A stretch of DNA of 64,000 nt from Steinernema hermaphroditum. Taxonomy: Eukaryota; Nematoda; Chromadorea; Rhabditida; Steinernematidae. Within the stretch, counting starts at the first letter, position 1. Each line of letters begins with the position of its first letter. Positions 20,312-31,758 of the stretch are shown in pieces. Where the stretch lies: contig CM059624.1 of NCBI GenBank assembly GCA_030435675.1, forward strand, positions 10,192,769 through 10,256,768, read 5' to 3'. A program made the translations under genes and the position numbers. The notes beneath the pieces are model-generated. The model saw only the letters and a list, made by a program, of their open reading frames with translations, ran no database searches and had not been told where the DNA came from.

Positions 20312-23300
20312 TTATTTGCCTTCGGAGACGAGCTTGTCGTAGGCGTCGAGCGTTAGGAAGTCGCTGAGCTCGCTCTCGGTGACGAACTTCTCGAGGAGCT
20401 CCGAGGCTTCGGGGAGGCGGTTCACGACGGAGCCGGCGCGGATCAGGCGGCGCTCTGTCTCCGCGGCGATCGTTTGCTTCACCAGAGGAACGTCGATGAC
20501 AGTACCGTCTGAAATGACCGCGTTAGGGGTGCTCTGTCAGGAGGGGATCCGCTACCTTCGAGCTTGGCCTCGTGTCGGAGCCACTGCCAGAGCTGGGCGC
20601 GCGAGATCTCGGCGGTGGCGGCGTCCTCCATGAGGTTGTAGAGGGGCACACAGCCGACGCCGCGGAGCCAGTGGTCGAGGTAGCCGAGTGTGACGGAGAT
20701 GTTGCGGCGGAAGCCAGCCTCGGTGCGGGTGCCCTCGGGGATGGCGGTGAGGTCTTCGTTGGTGGCGCTGAAGGCGGCCAGCTGCTTCTCGATCTGGTTG
20801 GGGCCGGCGAGGGTCCTGTTGAAGACCTCCATGGCGACGGGCACGAGTCCGGGGTGCGCGACCCAAGTGCCGTCGTGGCCGTCGGTAACCTCACGCTCCT
20901 TGTCGGCGCGCACCATGGCGAAGGCCTTCTCGTTAGCGGTGGCGTCGTGCTTGATGGGGATCTGCGCCGCCATGCCGCCCATGGCGAAAATCTTGCGGTG
21001 GTGGCAGGTCTTGATCGTTTGGAGGGCGTAGGCGCGGAGGAACGGCGCCGTCATGCCGATCTGGAAGCGGTCGGGGAGGAGGAACTTGCGGTGGTTGCGG
21101 AAGGTCTTGATGTAGGAGAAGATATAGTCCCAGCGTCCGCAGTTGAGACCGACAATGTTGTCCTTGAGGGCGTGGATGATCTCGTTCATCTGGAAGCTGG
21201 CCAGGATATGCTCGATGAGGACCGTGCACTTGGTGGAGCCGTGGGGGACCTTGACGTAGTCCTCGGCGAACTTAATGACGTCCGCCCAGAGCTGCGCCTC
21301 CTCGCCGTTCTCCAGCTTCGGGAAGTAGAAGTAAGGGCCGCTGCCCTTGTCGAGGAGCGCGCGGGCGTTGTGGAAGAAGAAGAGACCGAAGTCGAAGAGC
21401 GAGCCGCTCATCGGGTGTCCGTCGATGAGCACGTGCTTCTCGGGCAGGTGCCAACCGCGGGGACGCACCTTCAGCACGGCGTGGTCCTTGTTCAGGGAGT
21501 ACTCCTTCTTGGTGGTCGGGTGCACGTAGGAGATCTGGTTGCGGACGGCGTCGATGAGGTTGATCTGCCCCTCGAGCTGGTTGCGCCAAGTAGGCGAGTT
21601 GGAGTCTTCAAAGTCGGCCATGAAGATGCGGGCGCCGCTGTTCAGCGCGTTGATGACCATCTTGCGGTCGGTGGGCCCGGTGATCTCGACGCGGCGGTCC
21701 TTGAGGTCGTCGGGGATGGAGGCTCCGTGCCAGATACCCTCGCGGATGGCCGCAGAGTCGGGGTTGAAGTCGGGGAAGTATGTTCCGGCGTCGATCTGCG
21801 CTTGCAGTGCCTTCCGGTTCTGCAGAAGCTTCTGGCGGCGCCCCTCGAAGCGCACATGGAGCTCGCGAAGGAAGCGCTGGGCGTCGGGGGTGAGGATGGC
21901 TTCGTCGCCAGGCTGCATCGGGGCCGTGATGGTGACGATCTCGTCCTCATCTGGAGGCGCCGTCGGGGTGTAGAACTGCGCCTCTTCGGTACTTCCGGTG
22001 AGAGCCGTGGTGGAGGAGATGCCGCCGGCGATCGCATTCGCTACCGCGTCGAAGTAGCCAGTGCCCACCTCACGCTGGTGCTTGACGGCCGTGTATCCGT
22101 GCCTGCAAGAGGAGAGTTAGGGGTGCGGACGAGGTGGCGCTCACTTCTCGTGGAAGCCGGCCAGGGTGATGAACTGGAACTTGTAGCCGTAGCTGCCCAG
22201 CTCGCGCTGGAACTTCGCGATGGTGGCGTCGTCCAGGTTCTTCTTCCAGTTGAAGCTGGGCGAGCAGTTGTAGGCCAGCAGCTTCCCGGGGAACTTCGCA
22301 TGGATCGCCTCGGCGAACTTGCGTGCGAATTCCAGATCCGGCTTGCCGGTCTCGCACCACACCAGGTCGGCGTAGGGTGCATAGGCCATGCCACGGCTGA
22401 TCGCCTGGTCCAGGCCATTGCGGGTCTTGTAGAAGCCTTCGACGGTGCGCTCACCGGTGGTGAACGGCTTGTCGTTGCCGTCGATGTCACTGGTCAACAG
22501 ATCCGCTGCTTCGGCATCGGTGCGCGCGACCAGCAGGGTCGGCACACCCAGCACGTCGGCGGCCAGGCGCGCGGCGTTGAGCTTCTCGATCGCCTCACGG
22601 GTCGGCACCAGCACCTTGCCGCCCATGTGGCCGCACTTCTTCACCGAGGCCAGCTGATCCTCGAAGTGCACGCCGGCGGCGCCGGCCTCGATCCCCCCCC
22701 ACCACCCCACTCACCCCCCCCCCCCAACAACTCCCCCCCCCCCCCCCCCCCCCTCTCCCCCCCCCCCCCCCCCCCCCCCACCCCCCCCCCCCCCCCCCCC
22801 CCCCAAAAAAAAACCCCCCCCCCCCCCCCCCACCAACCCCCCCCCTCCCCACCACCAATCTTTTTTTCAAAAAACCCCAATTTTTTTCCTCCCCCCCCCC
22901 TTCCCCCCTCTCTTATGGTCTCCAAGCGTAAATACAAAACAGCAAAACGACCGTCGGCGGCTGGTTCCTGCGGCAAAACACTCACCTTCATCAGCTCAAA
23001 ACAATTCAGGGCGCCTCCGAATCCGGCCTCGGCGTCGGCGACGATCGGCGCGTACCAGTCGTGCTGGGCCAGATGGTCCTCGGCCTCGCTCGCCTCGATC
23101 TATAAATCAGCCTTGTTCGCTAAAGGGACTAGACAGCTACGAGACGTACCAGATCGGCACGACGGAGGGCCTTGTTGAGGCGCTTGGCGAGTTCCGGTCC
23201 CGAGTTGGCCGGGTAGAGCGACTGGTCGGGGTACATGTCGCCGGCGGAGTTCGCGTCGGCGGCCACTTGCCATCCTGAAGGCATCTTAGGGAGGCTTGTT

Positions 23301-23628
23301 CAAGGAGCTGGGGGTACCTGAGAGGTAGATGGCTTTAAGCCCGGCGCGGACCATCTGCACGGCCTGGTTTCCGGTCTGTGCGCCGAGGGCCGCCACGAAG
23401 GGCTCGGTGTGGAGAAGCTGCCAGAGACGGTTGGCGCCGCGGGTGGCCAGAGTGTAGTCGATGTCGATGGAGCCCTTTAGTCGGAGCACATCCTCGACCT
23501 CGTAGTTGCGTTTGATGCCGTGGAAGCGGCCCTTAGGGGCGCTTTTGACCACCTGAAAGCGGAGGGTCATGGCGTCGTCCGCAGGGATACGGTACCTGGT
23601 AGAAGTTTTTGGCTAGTTGCTGAGACAT
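20312..23628 (-). CDS. icl-1: bifunctional isocitrate lyase-malate synthase (interrupted by a suspect segment)
   Basis: The enzyme performs both glyoxylate-cycle steps: isocitrate to succinate plus glyoxylate, then glyoxylate plus acetyl-CoA to malate. The lyase-first fusion is the nematode arrangement. Exons start at [11 protein letters not shown] (23628). The lyase part includes [38 protein letters not shown], then [18 protein letters not shown]. The exon 22144-22692 holds the active-site loop KKCGHMGGK and ends at LAGFHEK. The synthase part starts [20 protein letters not shown], contains the [11 protein letters not shown] and [10 protein letters not shown] regions, and ends LVSEGK. Two problems exist. 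The exon 22144-22692 has bacterial codon use and its 5' end runs into poly-C. About 30 residues expected between LAGFH and the conserved HQREVGTG are missing. The gene is probably intact in the animal but misassembled here. Confidence 0.85.
22144..22692 (-). other. bacterial-like isocitrate lyase segment (probable chimera or contaminant)
   Basis: Within the lyase, 15 of 17 Leu codons in this segment are CTG, whereas the last exon of the same gene uses CTC for 6 of 9. The protein is closer in wording to gammaproteobacterial AceA (for example [30 protein letters not shown]) than I expect for a nematode. There is no intron within it. Its left edge joins native sequence at LAGFH/EK and its right edge is the poly-C tract. 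Confidence 0.6.
22690..22912. repeat. poly-C tract with sporadic A/T (probable sequencing or gap-fill artefact)
   Basis: About 220 bp are almost pure C on the plus strand (G on the minus), with short A and T runs, lying exactly where an intron end and exon start are expected. Such noisy poly-G is typical of two-colour short-read dark cycles. It destroys the 3' splice site of a lyase exon. Confidence 0.75.
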
Positions 23629-24063
23629 GACGGAGACGACGACTGTCGACGAGGCCAGGCTCCAGGCCGTTTATATAACCGTTCCTCCGAAGGCCGAGGG
23701 GGCGGCGCCGAGCGGAGTGTAACAGCTGATAAGGAGAAATGACCGTTCTTTGCAGGATGATCCGAGGCGGAGCCCACGTGGCGCAGACGATCAAAGTCCG
23801 TAGTGCGAGGTATTTCCCGTCCTGCGGAGGGCAATTAGTGTCCGAGACGCAAAGCGGCGATCACGAGGAGCAGAAGAAGGCAACATGCGGTGCGAGCGCG
23901 GTGGACATTGGACCCTGATGCGAAGGGAAGCACCTCGTGGGCGCAGAGAACGATCACTCCGCCGAGATCCGATCAGAAAGCCGAGTGATCACGACCAAAG
24001 TGTCATCCTATGAGAACTGGGTGCAGTAACACAACCGGCAAACATAAAGGAGAAAAGTGCAAA
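23629..24063. other. promoter side of the ICL-MS gene
   Basis: This lies between the ICL-MS start and a doubtful minus-strand gene. A TATATAA-like word occurs at about 23672. No coding exon seen. Confidence 0.35.
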
Positions 24064-24620
24064 CTATAAGACAGACCGTAATTCGGTGTTTGAAAGCTTC
24101 ACTTTCAGATATCCGGCTGCTGGAGCGGTCAGTTTAGGCACCAGGTAGGACCCAGTCATTGTTTGAAGCTTCGTTCGTTCTAGGCGTTTCTTTGCAAATC
24201 CGTTAATGCACTGTCGGCACAAAAGCTTCTTAGCAACCTTCTTCTTCAAAATCAAATCGCGGTCGGCGTTGTTTTTCTTCACCAAACAGGTTTGGTTATT
24301 CTTAGCAACGAAATTTGTGCTTGTTGTCTTCTTTTATGCGTGTTCAGCTGTGAAACAACCGAATTTTGAGGTGCACGCATTAGTCCTAAAGACGGTGTGA
24401 ATGTCTTGAGCTTAGCTTCTTCTCCCTTGACATGGATTGGAACGTTGATTCGAGGCGCCGTTTGTCTTTTGGTCAGTTGTTTCGCGTTGACCACTCGAAC
24501 TCTCGTAAGCTGACCGACCGCGTGGAGAGGTCACGTGTTGAATGCAGGCAGACGCAAGTGTTGCATTTATCAGGGCAGAGTCCAAAAGGAAAGTTAATCT
24601 GAGGTCCACAAAGAAAATTC
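24064..24620 (-). CDS. putative small zinc-ribbon protein (model uncertain)
   Basis: Several minus-strand pieces look like one small basic protein. An upstream piece has LCPDKCNTCVCLHS (a CxxC pair), the middle reads TRVRVVNAKQLTKRQTAPR, and the final piece has KKVAKKLLCRQCINGFAKKR (second CxxC) and ends KLSNTELRSVL. Two CxxC pairs around a basic linker resemble the RNase P/MRP-associated Rpr2/C18orf21-type ribbon, but I cannot prove it. The pieces lie in different frames and the splice sites that would join them are not convincing, so this may be a real gene with short introns I mis-placed, or a decaying copy. Confidence 0.35.
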
Positions 24621-27600
24621 CGATGTAGCCTCCTCCTAAAACTCCAAGACAGCCTCTCTTTTTGCTTCAGTCTTACTGCGTGTTCGCTCGGGATCTTAAC
24701 TTACATGAATGTTCCCTGATGGATGTGACTAGGACAAAGTGATAAATTGACTGTCTTGATACGGTTCCTCACCTGTCTTCGATGCCAAAGGGAAGGGGGG
24801 CCAAAGGGACTAAAACTGCCCGCATATTTTAGTCGAAGAACGGTCGGTGCTATGTGGATAATCCCATCTGATCGTTCTTTGGAGTCCACGAGATGTGATA
24901 GTTTTAGCACGGTCACACATAGCGCCAGAACTGCGACTTTTCTGGCGTCCGAAAACCTTTCAAGCCTTAGAAAGCGATAGAGCTGAAATGTCATGCTATG
25001 TGACATCACCATGTGAGGCACTTTAGAAGAGAAAACAAATACAAGACCTTGAACTTAAGTTTGTGCCATCGTTCCAACAAGGAGAGCGTCAACAACGTCG
25101 CAGATCATATCGGAACTTCACCTCCTTATTTCACTTTTGCTGCCAATTATGCCCTTTCCTCCATTCATCCCGATTTCCTCACTTTTAGCCTTTCTTCTAG
25201 TTTTTGTCACTTGAAGACATTTCTGTTTGTCAGAGGAACAAGTTTATGGAAAAGGCAAAAAATGGAATGTGGTAACAACAACAAACACATGAACATCTCC
25301 AAGTGTTCGCCGATATAGAGCATCCGCGGACTCTTTCCCTTTTGTATTTTCATGTGTCCGACCTCCTAGAACCACTCTTCGTTACAAATTCTTGAAATGG
25401 AGACCCCTCGCTACATCGGAAGCTCCGATTCGAAACTCTTCCTTAAGGCCGTTCAAACACCTCAGCCGATATTTACTTCCTTGATTTGTTTACTTCGCGG
25501 TCCTCAAAAGATCGTTTTATCGTTTTACTCTTCTCGATCGGTCGCCGAAAATGCGCTTTCTACGTGCATTTCGACATGTTCTGCGCTGCTCCGAAAACGC
25601 GGGAATCTTTGACCGTTGGATCTTGTTGTTTCCTCCCTCAAACAGTCGGAGTCTTCGCCAACCTTCCTCCTGGCCTGTTTTCACATTCTAACGGCGCCGT
25701 CGGCCTTTGTCGAATAGGCGATCACAGATCGGCGCAACTTCTTTGTTTGTCGACGGTCGACGGCGCATCGCGTCGGAACTTTGGACGCGCTGGCTTCTCC
25801 CGATGACCACGCGGTGCCGCTCTTCCGGCGGCGCTCCTCACCGTCGTAAACGATCGCCTTTGACGGAGAGGAAGACGTCGGTAAACAGAGGCGACCGTTC
25901 TCTGCGGGGAATACCGGCTGTCACGTGGGGAGCGCTGACGAAGAAGAAGTGCCGGCACGAAGTACAAAGGTTGCTGGATATACGCTAGGAGTGCTCGGGT
26001 TGTCTGTCTCCGGGCAGCTGTTGTTTCGATTCGGAAAGGACAGGACGAGGAATCAGCGGACCTGTTTTGATGGTCATCGATAAAAAACGGACGAGAGCAC
26101 AGAATGAACCGATTTGCTATACAATTCTGACATCGCTCTTGTTTTTTCAAGTTGTCCTTTTGTCAATTGGTCAAACATTCTTATCACGTAAGTGTAGCGT
26201 CGCCACAGTGATATTTTCATGGACATAAGAGCACGTGTGCAAAATATACGGGTGGATTTTATAGTTCAAGAATAATGACTCCATGAAAAATGTTCAGCTC
26301 TGTTGGAAAATACAAAAAAATGGTAACATTTAGCCTATAGTATCTTTGTGAAAGTCTAGTCTATCTTTAACTAGTGATCTGGTTCATTTCCGTGCAAATC
26401 CAGACACACCAATTACGCACTTGTCGAGGAACATCTCTTGAAAGGACAATCAAAAAAAGACAAAGAAAGACATTCTGTGCTTCTTGTCTACCTATAACTA
26501 GCGGTCCGGATCAGTTCTCTTTGCAAGACATCTGCTTACCGGTTACCAATGAAAGGTTAGTTCACTCTTAGGCGTTTCTCTCCGTTGTTCAAGACGGTAA
26601 CAAGATTCGAAGCACTGTTAGCCTTTGAGCACTTCCGGTAGTGATACTTTCGATTCAGTTTCAGCACTTCTGTAGTGTATCATCGGCCGGGCCTTATTAT
26701 ACGTATCACCAGACGATACCTCGTCTTATTGGCTAAGACTAACAGTGTTGTTTTTCCTATCTATCTCTCTTCTCCGCATGTCACGAATCTCCTTCCTTTC
26801 TTTGCTCCAAAAAAACGCATTTACGGCGACGCCGTCGCTTGTCCAAAATGGATTACCGATCGGAAACGCAGAGAACGCTCAGACTCCATCTTGGAAACAT
26901 CTCGAGATCCGTAGCCCGCGTAAACAAACGTCTCTCGACGGAGCAGAAGCGAGCGAAGAGCACAAAAGCGCATCGAGGATCCGCCCCTCGGCGGTCATCG
27001 CCAGCTTCTCTTATCGTAAAGTCCGTTCGTTCTCTGCTCAGCGAAAGGGCAAATGGCGATTTCGTTTAGACGCAGAAGATGGCGACTGTTTACGCGCCGA
27101 CAGGTGGCCATCTCGTCCAGGACTTTCGGAGATTAGATAGAACAACAAAGAGCTTAAGTTTTTTGACCAATATAAGGATCGTGTAGATGGAACTGCATGA
27201 CATTGTTGTACAGAGCAATAGGTCGCTAAGAGACGCAAACAGGACCACGGGAAAGAAAATGACATCACTTGTTCCGATCTTTGTGATTTCTATTTTCGTT
27301 TCTATTCTTATCGTACGCCTTGACACACAGTGACACTAGACGCTTTCTCGAATAATCTTGGGACAGAGTGACTATAATCGTTTTTTCTAACAAATCTCAA
27401 GATGGAAAAGAACCTAAACCACTATCGATTTCATGTAGCAACTCTTTTATTGACACCAAAAATGACTGACCAATGATCAGGAAAGTTCTTGTGCTCACAG
27501 AGTCTGTCGAAGAAGGTAAGAAAACAATTCCATGGTTAGACTAACACCGTCTTCAAGAGGTACACAAAACTAATCATATCGAACACTAATCAACGAACAC

Positions 27601-27882
27601 CTTTGATCTGGCGAAACGGCGAAAGGCGAATCATATTCCTAAGAACTACGCTTAAGTGTGTTGCAAAGGTGGAAAATTAGAGCTATTTTACTGTCCGAGT
27701 CCAAGCCACAAGTCGCTCAATGATGTTAACTGCAGAATTGTCCGGGTAACCGAAAACCCGAACCCGATAACTCTGGTCAACAGTTCTGATTTAGATGCAT
27801 AATCTGCTAGATGCGAAACTTCAGGAACAGTATAGCTTTATATAAACTTCATTTGATACAAAATCTTTTGAGCCAGTGAACA
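24621..27882. other. long gene-poor stretch
   Basis: I find no family motif or consistent exon chain in this 3.3 kb. GC-richer patches at about 25700-25990 and 26820-27120 give open frames on both strands, but their composition (Arg/Ser-rich) fits chance. The last few hundred bases are presumably the 3' flank of the lipase gene. Confidence 0.45.
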
Positions 27883-28888
27883 TCAGCGCTTGCATGTCTG
27901 ATCGGTGAGGTCGTGAACCTTGATGCCAAAGTAGATGAGGTGGTCCTCGGAGAACATGTTGGGCAACTTCGAGTCGCTGCACTTGTTGCTCTCGTCGCCA
28001 CATACGGAGTAGGAGTCGGAGACGGCCATGTTGTTGTTGTACCAGACCTCGTATTGGTGGTGGTAGTAGCCTTCGAACTTCTCTGGGGGCAAATGAGGCA
28101 CGATGTCCTTCTTGTGCACCACTCGGAAGGTGTAGCTGATCTGAAAAAGACTAGTTAGGGGAGCGCGCGAGGGGAGCGGTACCTGAGAGTCGTGGGCCTT
28201 CGCAAAGGCCTCGTCACCGGTCCGTGGCTGTCCGAAAGTGATTAGCTTCAGCTGGTCGTCGTCGACGAGACCCGTCTTGACGAGATAGCCCGCGGCCAGG
28301 GTGGCCATGGCGCCTCCGAGCGAGTGGCCCGTCACCCACACGTCGTAGGTGTGGTACCGGTTCCGGAGGACCATGAAGTCGTCCTTCATGCCGCCCTTCC
28401 AGAGGTCGTCGAAGGCGTCCAGGAAGTAGCGACAGACTGTGCCTCCGCCGATAAAATCAAGTCGCTTCGAGGCGACCGCCTCGAGGCCTTCGGTGAAGAG
28501 TTGGATGGCGCCTTCCGAACCCCTAGAATGATTTATCCTGTCATCTGTAAAACCCAAACCTCACCTGAAAGAAAGAATGATGGCCTTGTCGTCGTGGGAG
28601 ACCGCCGTGAATCCGGAGCACGTGTCGTCCTTGGTGTCCTTGTCGCAGGCGACCGTGCGTTGGCGTTGCACCTGCAACATAAAGGAGACCCTCCAATCCT
28701 TCAGCTTCTGTCCCTACCGTAGAGTTGGCAAAGGTATTACCCACACAGGGCGCAGGGTCTGTGGCGTAGGCAGCCGCCGCCATAGGGTAGAACTTATTCC
28801 TGGCCAGCTCTTCATCGTAGACGGGCTTCGTGGGCGCTGCGAAGACGCATCCCAGAAAGGCACAGAGCAGAACGGTTCCTCGAAGCAT
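27883..28888 (-). CDS. secreted class 3 (fungal-type) lipase
   Basis: This is a triacylglycerol-lipase-like alpha/beta hydrolase, expected to be secreted. The start at 28888 gives a clean signal peptide, MLRGTVLLCAFLGCVFA. Exons are joined by short introns near 28680-28720, 28530-28565 and 28140-28185. Motifs are AYATDPAPCVGNTF and ACDKDTKDDTCSGF (paired Cys), ILSFRGSEGA (oxyanion region), the nucleophile elbow VTGHSLGGAMATLAAGYL, FGQPRTGDEAFA, the catalytic Asp in VVHKKDIVPHLPP, and the catalytic His in SEDHLIYFG. About 300 residues, the usual size. Several nematode paralogs of this family exist; substrate is unknown. All triad residues are present. Confidence 0.88.
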
Positions 28889-30298
28889 GGCTGAGCTGCC
28901 AAGAGGGCACCGCACCTCCATTTTTATATCCCCAGCTTGAGCTCTGTTAGGGGAGAGGCGCATAAAATCGTATTTTGATAAGGAACGTCGTTAAGTGGGA
29001 GAAACACGTGATGGTCGAAGATAGGACGACTTTCGTGGGGTGTTGCTTGGATCAAAAGTTTCTTTCGAGGGCAGAATGTGTTCAGAATTGTGTGCTGTTT
29101 GTTCCACAGATAAGTGAGTTAATCCAATTACTTTCGGATTTTCGCTTTTTGGGGCACTGGAAGGTCACAACACAACGAGAAGTACTCGTGTTTACACTTT
29201 GACGCACCAGAGCACTTTACGACCTCGTTTAATTTGATAGTCCTTATCACAACGTGGTTGCCTTCCAAGCAATTTTCTGCATATTCTGGCATCGGTGAGG
29301 TGTACGGTATCGACCTAAACAGATATCCATGATTAGTCATAAGTTCCTATTCCTCTTGTGAATTTGTGAATTAGTTTTCCTGCCTATGCATCACGTGGAT
29401 ATTGTTCTTTCTATCCAATTATTTCGTGATTGAATAAGGCTACTATCATGTATTTCTGTTGCTTGTGCCATGCTCCTGTCCCAATTCTGGACTTCATGTT
29501 ATATCTCTGGAGCGTGAACGTGAAAGAGATCAAATGTGAAATGTTCTATGCTTCTCGAGGTTTAATTCTTTTTTTTTTGCTTTTTTATACCTCTAAGCTA
29601 TACCTTTTTTTACATTACATTTACTCTTGACTCAATGACATTCGTCATGCAAGAAATCTCATAATGCACAATGAAGAACCGCATATCACCGTTGTCGCTG
29701 CTTCTCTTCTTTCTTCAGCGGAGGGCACGACGTCGGAGTTGAAGGCGGCTGTCCCATCAGTATGCGCGGGCTTCGAAGCAACAAAAAAGCTTTATCCGGA
29801 AGTAGCGCGGAAGGTGAGCTCGGCGGACGAAAGAAACCCATCGACGGAGCGGTTGCCGGAGCAGACTTCGAAGTTGGAGCGATTCTTCGGCTTGAGTGGG
29901 CGGCGCGGGTGGTCGGGCGGTGTTGACGGTCTTCTTGGCGAGATATAATTTGGCTTACGTTCCACGCCAGCCACGACGGATTGGAACGGGGCGATCATTG
30001 CGCCATCAACGATTGCCGAGAACGACCGCTCACTCAACTCATCCGAGCGAACTCAGACAGCCGCAGAGAGAGAGCGAGTGGACGACCCGACCGATCGCTG
30101 GGAACGCAAATGAAAGACCAGCTATACCTTTATGACGGTATATCCAATCTATACACATCGCATTACACGATTTTCATATACCGTTGGTTTAGCACGATTT
30201 CTTCGCAGTTGCAGAATCAGAAGCATTGGACTGTGTGTGTATCATTTGTGATTTTTATTTTACTTATATTCCGTATTTACAGTTCTATGTACGGTTGT
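28889..30298. other. intergenic, one possible lone exon
   Basis: No secure gene. At about 29719-29812 on the plus strand an acceptor (TTCTTTCTTCAG) and a donor (GTGAGC) bracket an open exon, but I find no partners. The last 90 bp (about 30210-30298) resemble the 3' flank of the H3 gene at 40.1 kb. Confidence 0.4.
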
Positions 30299-30314
30299 GG
30301 CCCTAAAGAGGGCC
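30299..30314 (-). terminator. histone 3' stem-loop, H3 copy 1
   Basis: GGCCCTCTTTAGGGCC fits the metazoan histone stem-loop consensus; 29 bp after the stop. Confidence 0.9.
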
Positions 30315-30343
30315 GTTGGGATGAGAAGAAGAGGGGCCGAGGC

Positions 30344-31253
<910 letters not shown>

Positions 31254-31287
31254 GCGCCCCGCTTCGGCCTCTCTCACCCAACCCAAC

Positions 31288-31303
31288 GGCCCTCTTTAGG
31301 GCC
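31288..31303 (+). terminator. histone 3' stem-loop, H4 copy 1
   Basis: Consensus stem-loop GGCCCTCTTTAGGGCC, 35 bp after the stop and preceded by CAACCCAAC. Confidence 0.9.
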
Positions 31304-31423
31304 ACAACTTCCAAATGAAACTTTATGTTGTGGCTTCTGTGAATAAACGACAAATGTCATCTTCCACTTCTGTAGAAAGAGAGAGAGATTTTCGGACCAC
31401 CACCTATCTAGTAAAGTCACAGA

Positions 31424-31450
31424 TTTTGGCGCCAAAAAATCAATCGATAC
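31424..31450. promoter_or_regulatory. composite E2F-like / ATCGATA site (left arm, site a)
   Basis: The palindrome TTTGGCGCCAAA is followed 6 bp later by ATCGATA. The first is a perfect double E2F core; the second matches 7 of 8 bases of the Drosophila DREF site. Confidence 0.55.
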
Positions 31451-31736
31451 AGATGGGTCACCAGTCTTTCGCGCGCAAGGGTAAACACGAGCTCCATCGT
31501 CTAAGAAGACACAATGTGTAGCGTGTCATATCAGTTAACTGAGAGCTGAAGGCTGGAGCTAGGACAACTTACATACAATTCTCAGAAGGTTTCAGAAGGC
31601 ATAATTCTGAACTCTGCCAGCCACAAACTCTGGGAATTTATCTATACTGGGGGTCTTAATTCATGTTTCTTTTTTTTTCTTGACTGCGCTTAGACGTTTA
31701 TACCGCTTACATCTTAGACATCCTAGCACGGTCATC

Positions 31737-31758
31737 TTTGGCGCCAAATCTATCGATA
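31737..31758. promoter_or_regulatory. composite E2F-like / TATCGATA site (left arm, site b)
   Basis: TTTGGCGCCAAA is followed 2 bp later by TATCGATA, a perfect DREF-type octamer. A further E2F-type word, TTCGCGCCAAA, lies at about 31795-31805. Confidence 0.6.

Noticed and set aside
20572..23178. 868-codon plus-strand open frame opposite ICL-MS
   Set aside because: It is the antisense shadow of a GC3-rich coding region and runs through the poly-C tract; its protein has no motifs.
25397..27140. Several open frames on both strands
   Set aside because: Arg/Ser-rich, mutually overlapping and without consistent exon joins.
29664..30135. Possible plus-strand gene just left of H3 copy 1
   Set aside because: One bracketed exon only; no partner exon, start or family match.
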